DNA of 64,000 nucleotides from a bacterium (GTDB lineage: Bacteria; Cyanobacteriota; Vampirovibrionia; Gastranaerophilales; Gastranaerophilaceae), in assembly GCA_017536545.1 (NCBI GenBank), contig JAFXHF010000015.1, forward strand, positions 85,691 to 149,690. The letters are read 5' to 3'. The translations under genes were made by a program, and so were the position numbers. Shown piece after piece: positions 61,639 through 64,000 of the stretch. Below the pieces are notes generated by a model. The model saw only the letters and a program-made list of their open reading frames with translations, searched no databases and was not told the DNA's origin. Position 1 is the first letter of the stretch. Each line of letters starts with the position of its first letter.

Positions 61639-62679
61639 TTATTTTTTACCTGTTTTGTTTATTGCATCTATATCGCTAACTTTCATTGCATAATAAGGTG
61701 TGCGTTTTCCTTTTTCAGCTAAGAATAAAACAAAATTGTCTGTGAATAAGAAACTTCTACCTCGTGAAGGTGGTACAAGTGAACATTTTGCAATGATTGC
61801 AGCTTCACTTTTTAATTTTACGCCTTCATTATCCATTTTAAAGTCAATTGTTTCGATAGTAGCATCGATTATGTAATCAGAACCTTTAATTGGACGACCT
61901 TCAAGTTCTGGAAAGCTTGTTTTTTGATATAAGTTAATGTTTGGAACTTTTAGTTTATCTTCTTTTTCAAATTTACGGTTTTTGAAATAGAATTGCGATT
62001 TTCTTCTCATATCTGAGTAATATTTGTCAAAAGTTTTATCGTCATTTGTTCTATAAAGCATCACAACGTCATTATCTTTTGTGAATAGTTTAACTGCAAA
62101 ATCTTCATTTGAGTTGTAAAACATAACTTCAACGTTTTTGTATAATTTTGCATCGCTATCTTCATTTATACCAAAATATTCAACTTCAGTTTTTGTGTTT
62201 TTGCCAAAATATTGAGGTGTTAACTTATCAAAGGCTTCTAAAAATTTAAAATCTTTTTTTAGCATTGCGTAGATGATTGTATTTTTTGAGTTTTTAGTCC
62301 AACTAAACAAATCCAAAATGTCACTTGTTTCATTGAATTTTTTAGCAATAGAATCCTCGATTTCTGCTTTTGTCTGAGGTGTCATATAACCATATTTTGT
62401 ATAATAAGCGTTTTCGCTAATATCTGATTTTTTGAAATCCTTTCTGTTTAAATCCTTAGCCATTTGAGATTTGTAGTTAACAAATTCGATTGGTCTTTTT
62501 ACAATATTTGCAACAAATTCATTCCAAACAATTTGGAATGTTCCAACCCAAACTCTATTAGGTGCTAGGCTTTCAGATTTCATTGTTGGAATAACTTCAA
62601 TTTTAGAATCATTTGCATAGCAAGATAATCCTGATAAAGTTGTTAATAATATTGCTAATGTTATGAATAATTTTTTCAT
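61639..62679 (-). CDS. Secreted protein of unknown function (346 aa)
   Basis: Signal peptide (KLFITLAILLTTLSGLSCYA), then a mature domain of alternating helices and strands (NRVWVGTFQIVWNEFVANI; NTIIYAMLKKDFKFLEAFDKL; DYIIDATIETIDFKM; SFLFTDNFVLFLAEKGKRTPYYAMKV). The C-terminal strand pattern faintly recalls serpins; I do not claim it. Third gene of the BlaI-type operon; it abuts the gene upstream with no gap. A terminator follows it. Confidence 0.75.
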   Translation of the reverse strand: MKKLFITLAILLTTLSGLSCYANDSKIEVIPTMKSESLAPNRVWVGTFQIVWNEFVANIVKRPIEFVNYKSQMAKDLNRKDFKKSDISENAYYTKYGYMTPQTKAEIEDSIAKKFNETSDILDLFSWTKNSKNTIIYAMLKKDFKFLEAFDKLTPQYFGKNTKTEVEYFGINEDSDAKLYKNVEVMFYNSNEDFAVKLFTKDNDVVMLYRTNDDKTFDKYYSDMRRKSQFYFKNRKFEKEDKLKVPNINLYQKTSFPELEGRPIKGSDYIIDATIETIDFKMDNEGVKLKSEAAIIAKCSLVPPSRGRSFLFTDNFVLFLAEKGKRTPYYAMKVSDIDAINKTGKK

Positions 62680-63063
62680 CTATTTCTCCTTGTTAAATCC
62701 TACGTTAAGGTTTCTCCAAAAGCTTTTGAAAAAGCCTTGAGTGTTGTCTTTGTGAAGAATTGGTGCAGTATCATAGTATTTTTTATAATTTGCTATGATG
62801 TTGCTTGGTAAATCTTCACCTCTATCTAAAATATAAGACAAAAATTCTATATAATCATCTTGTTCTTCTTTGTAAAGGGGGTCTCTTCGTCTTAAGTCTT
62901 CATCGGCTTCATAATGAATAAGGGCATGATAAGCTGCAACAAGACTTTCGTCTGTTGTATCTTTTGGGTATAAAAGCATCGCTTCTCTCACGCTGCAATT
63001 TCCAAGACGAACACTTCGCAATAAATTTGCGACAGTTTTTCTATCTGTAATAAAATCTGGCAT
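62680..63063 (-). CDS. Uncharacterised 127-aa protein of the BlaI-type operon
   Basis: Helical and charged; an N-terminal LLRSVRLGNCSVREAMLLYP motif and a YHALIHYEADEDLRRRDPLYKEEQDDYIEFLSYIL stretch (in pieces) suggest a small regulatory or adaptor protein. No membrane segment and no recognised family. It starts 1 bp after the repressor gene stop and abuts the secreted gene downstream, so it is co-transcribed with both. Confidence 0.75.
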   Translation of the reverse strand: MPDFITDRKTVANLLRSVRLGNCSVREAMLLYPKDTTDESLVAAYHALIHYEADEDLRRRDPLYKEEQDDYIEFLSYILDRGEDLPSNIIANYKKYYDTAPILHKDNTQGFFKSFWRNLNVGFNKEK

Positions 63064-63064
63064 A

Positions 63065-63409
63065 TTATTTTACTAAAATTTCAGACATTTCTCTTTCAAC
63101 AAAACGCATCATTTCAGCGTGGTTACCATTGAAGAAATTATGAGTAAACTCATTTAGCATATCTAATGCCATCTCACGCTTATCCATAGTTGCTTTGTAG
63201 AAGAATTTTTTACCAACTTTGTATCTTACTAAAATACTTTTTGTAACAAGTCTGTCCATTACAGTTTTGATAGTTGTATATGCACGTTCTGTGCCGTTTT
63301 TGGATAATTCGTCAACTACATCTTGAATAGAAATATCAATATCTTCATTACTTGATGTTAAGTTCCAAAATGTGTTTAAAATTTCAATTTCGAGTGATCC
63401 GCAAACCAT
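63065..63409 (-). CDS. BlaI/MecI/CopY-family transcriptional repressor
   Basis: 114 aa. N-terminal winged helix (LEIEILNTFWNL; ISIQDVVDELSKNGTERAYTTIKTVMDRLVTKSIL) with the YTTIKTVMDRL recognition helix typical of BlaI/MecI, then a KFFYKATMDKREM dimerisation tail. First gene of a three-gene operon. A perfect palindrome (63427-63453) over its promoter is the likely autoregulatory operator. No BlaR1-type sensor protease is in the window; it would be the expected partner. Confidence 0.92.
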   Translation of the reverse strand: MVCGSLEIEILNTFWNLTSSNEDIDISIQDVVDELSKNGTERAYTTIKTVMDRLVTKSILVRYKVGKKFFYKATMDKREMALDMLNEFTHNFFNGNHAEMMRFVEREMSEILVK

Positions 63410-63426
63410 ATATTCCTCCTGTTAGT

Positions 63427-63468
63427 TTTATATTACTATCATTGTAATATAAAATAAAATTTTGACAA
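63427..63468 (-). promoter_or_regulatory. Promoter and palindromic operator of the BlaI-type operon
   Basis: On the minus strand TTGTCA, 16-nt spacer, TACAAT. A perfect 10-bp inverted repeat TTTATATTAC/GTAATATAAA (63427-63453) covers the -10 box, so a bound repressor dimer would block polymerase. Confidence 0.75.
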
Positions 63469-63529
63469 GTATATTTATAAGAAATCTTTACAAATGGGGG
63501 CTTTGCGTTTTGTTTTTTTACATTTACCC

Positions 63530-64000
63530 CTAAAAATCCATATCCATAAAATCTTCTTCTTTTTTGAAGTTAGTTCTTTTGGTTCTAGTTTTTTCGTTTT
63601 TCTTTTTAGTTTTTTGAGAGAGTCCTCTGTAAGCATTATCAACGGAAATTTTTGTTATGACCTGTTTATCTTTTCTGTCATAAAATGTTAACCAGAATTT
63701 TCTGTTAATGTTGTCAACCGCAAAAGAAACTTCTCCAACAAGTTTGTCGCCTGGTTTGATTTGGCGAAACATTAATTTTGTATCTCCAAATATAGATGGG
63801 CTAAATTTTGCATTATAATCATTAACTAGTGCCATCTCAAATCCTGAAAGGGTTTTGTCTGACATATTTGAAATCAGTAAAGACAATGTGATTGTGTTAA
63901 CTTCTCCAAATGGATCCTTTTCGTGTTTAACATCATTAATATTTATTGTTAATCCTTCATATAGAACTTCTTCTTGTTTTAACGCTTCTTCTTTATAAAC
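63530..64000 (-). CDS. Beta-rich protein, DUF4352-like, cut by the window edge
   Basis: Only the C-terminal ~156 codons are present; the frame stays open to the last base. It shows an immunoglobulin-like strand pattern (TLSLLISNMSDKTLSGFEMALV; DKLVGEVSFAVDNINRKFWLTFYD) with a PGDKLVGE motif, similar to DUF4352/telokin-like domains, and a Lys/Arg-rich tail (KTKKKNEKTRTKRTNFKKEED). Because the start lies outside, a signal peptide or other domains cannot be judged. Confidence 0.7.
   Translation of the reverse strand, partial: VYKEEALKQEEVLYEGLTININDVKHEKDPFGEVNTITLSLLISNMSDKTLSGFEMALVNDYNAKFSPSIFGDTKLMFRQIKPGDKLVGEVSFAVDNINRKFWLTFYDRKDKQVITKISVDNAYRGLSQKTKKKNEKTRTKRTNFKKEEDFMDMDF

Noticed and set aside
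61639..62679. Serpin
   Set aside because: Only a faint C-terminal strand pattern; the reactive-loop and core signatures are not visible.

Overview
This AT-rich 64 kb window is a chromosomal segment dominated by housekeeping genes. It most resembles a non-photosynthetic relative of cyanobacteria, of the gut Gastranaerophilales/Vampirovibrionia (Melainabacteria) type. That is an inference from protein style. Prs has a cyanobacterial-like N-terminal extension. A prepilin-like N-terminus (FTLAEVLITLGIIG) is present. Many lineage-specific proteins begin with a short peptide ending in F-[TSK]-G. Start codons, Shine-Dalgarno sites and sigma70-type promoters (TTGACA-like, 17-nt spacer, TATAAT-like) look ordinary. 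I see no transposase, integrase, phage module or CRISPR array.

Layout. 0-0.8 kb: a CAU tRNA, probably tRNA-Ile2, flanked by fragments of its own 5' and 3' ends. A 176-bp tandem repeat follows it, and each copy carries a terminator hairpin. 0.8-8.3 kb: lineage-specific proteins (a pentein/agmatine-deiminase-like protein, a 5'-nucleotidase-like phosphoesterase, an HExxH protein), four of which share the N-terminal F-x-G/S tag, around an Lrp regulator/aminotransferase pair. 8.3-11.9 kb: ion transport (Na/Pi cotransporter, ArsB/NhaD antiporter, an orphan OadG-like subunit and a 51-aa membrane protein). 12-20.5 kb: secreted small proteins, prs, an aquaporin, a membrane pyrophosphatase with unusual motifs, a sigma-28-type factor and a pseudopilin. 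20.5-27.5 kb: an rqcP-like gene, a phosphoesterase, the L10 leader with attenuator and rplJ-rplL, directly followed by a membrane-anchored L7/L12 C-terminal-domain paralog, then a non-catalytic M16 protein and comM.

27.5-38.4 kb is a mostly minus-strand housekeeping series: murJ, a SpoIID-domain protein, cysS, an M14 peptidase, ftsY, nusB, rpsA and ispH. 38.4-44.9 kb holds a 1,421-aa Gln/Thr-rich protein, an F-T-G-tagged protein behind a palindrome-bearing promoter, and a FliK-like Gln-rich protein. 44.9-55.8 kb carries a ribE-ribBA-GNAT operon, DUF805-type membrane proteins, a glutamate-synthase-small-subunit-like enzyme, rmuC, a TrmH methyltransferase and an M24 peptidase. 55.8-58.6 kb has a stand-alone parvulin and tRNA-Gly(UCC), again followed by direct repeats with terminator hairpins. 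58.8-64 kb has a helical-repeat protein, pncC, radA and a BlaI-type repressor operon with a palindromic operator over its own promoter.

Most noteworthy are the shared N-terminal F-x-G tag on unrelated proteins, the membrane-anchored L12-like protein beside rplL, the tRNA-end-derived repeat arrays at both tRNA genes, and start codons or Shine-Dalgarno sites built into strong hairpins.
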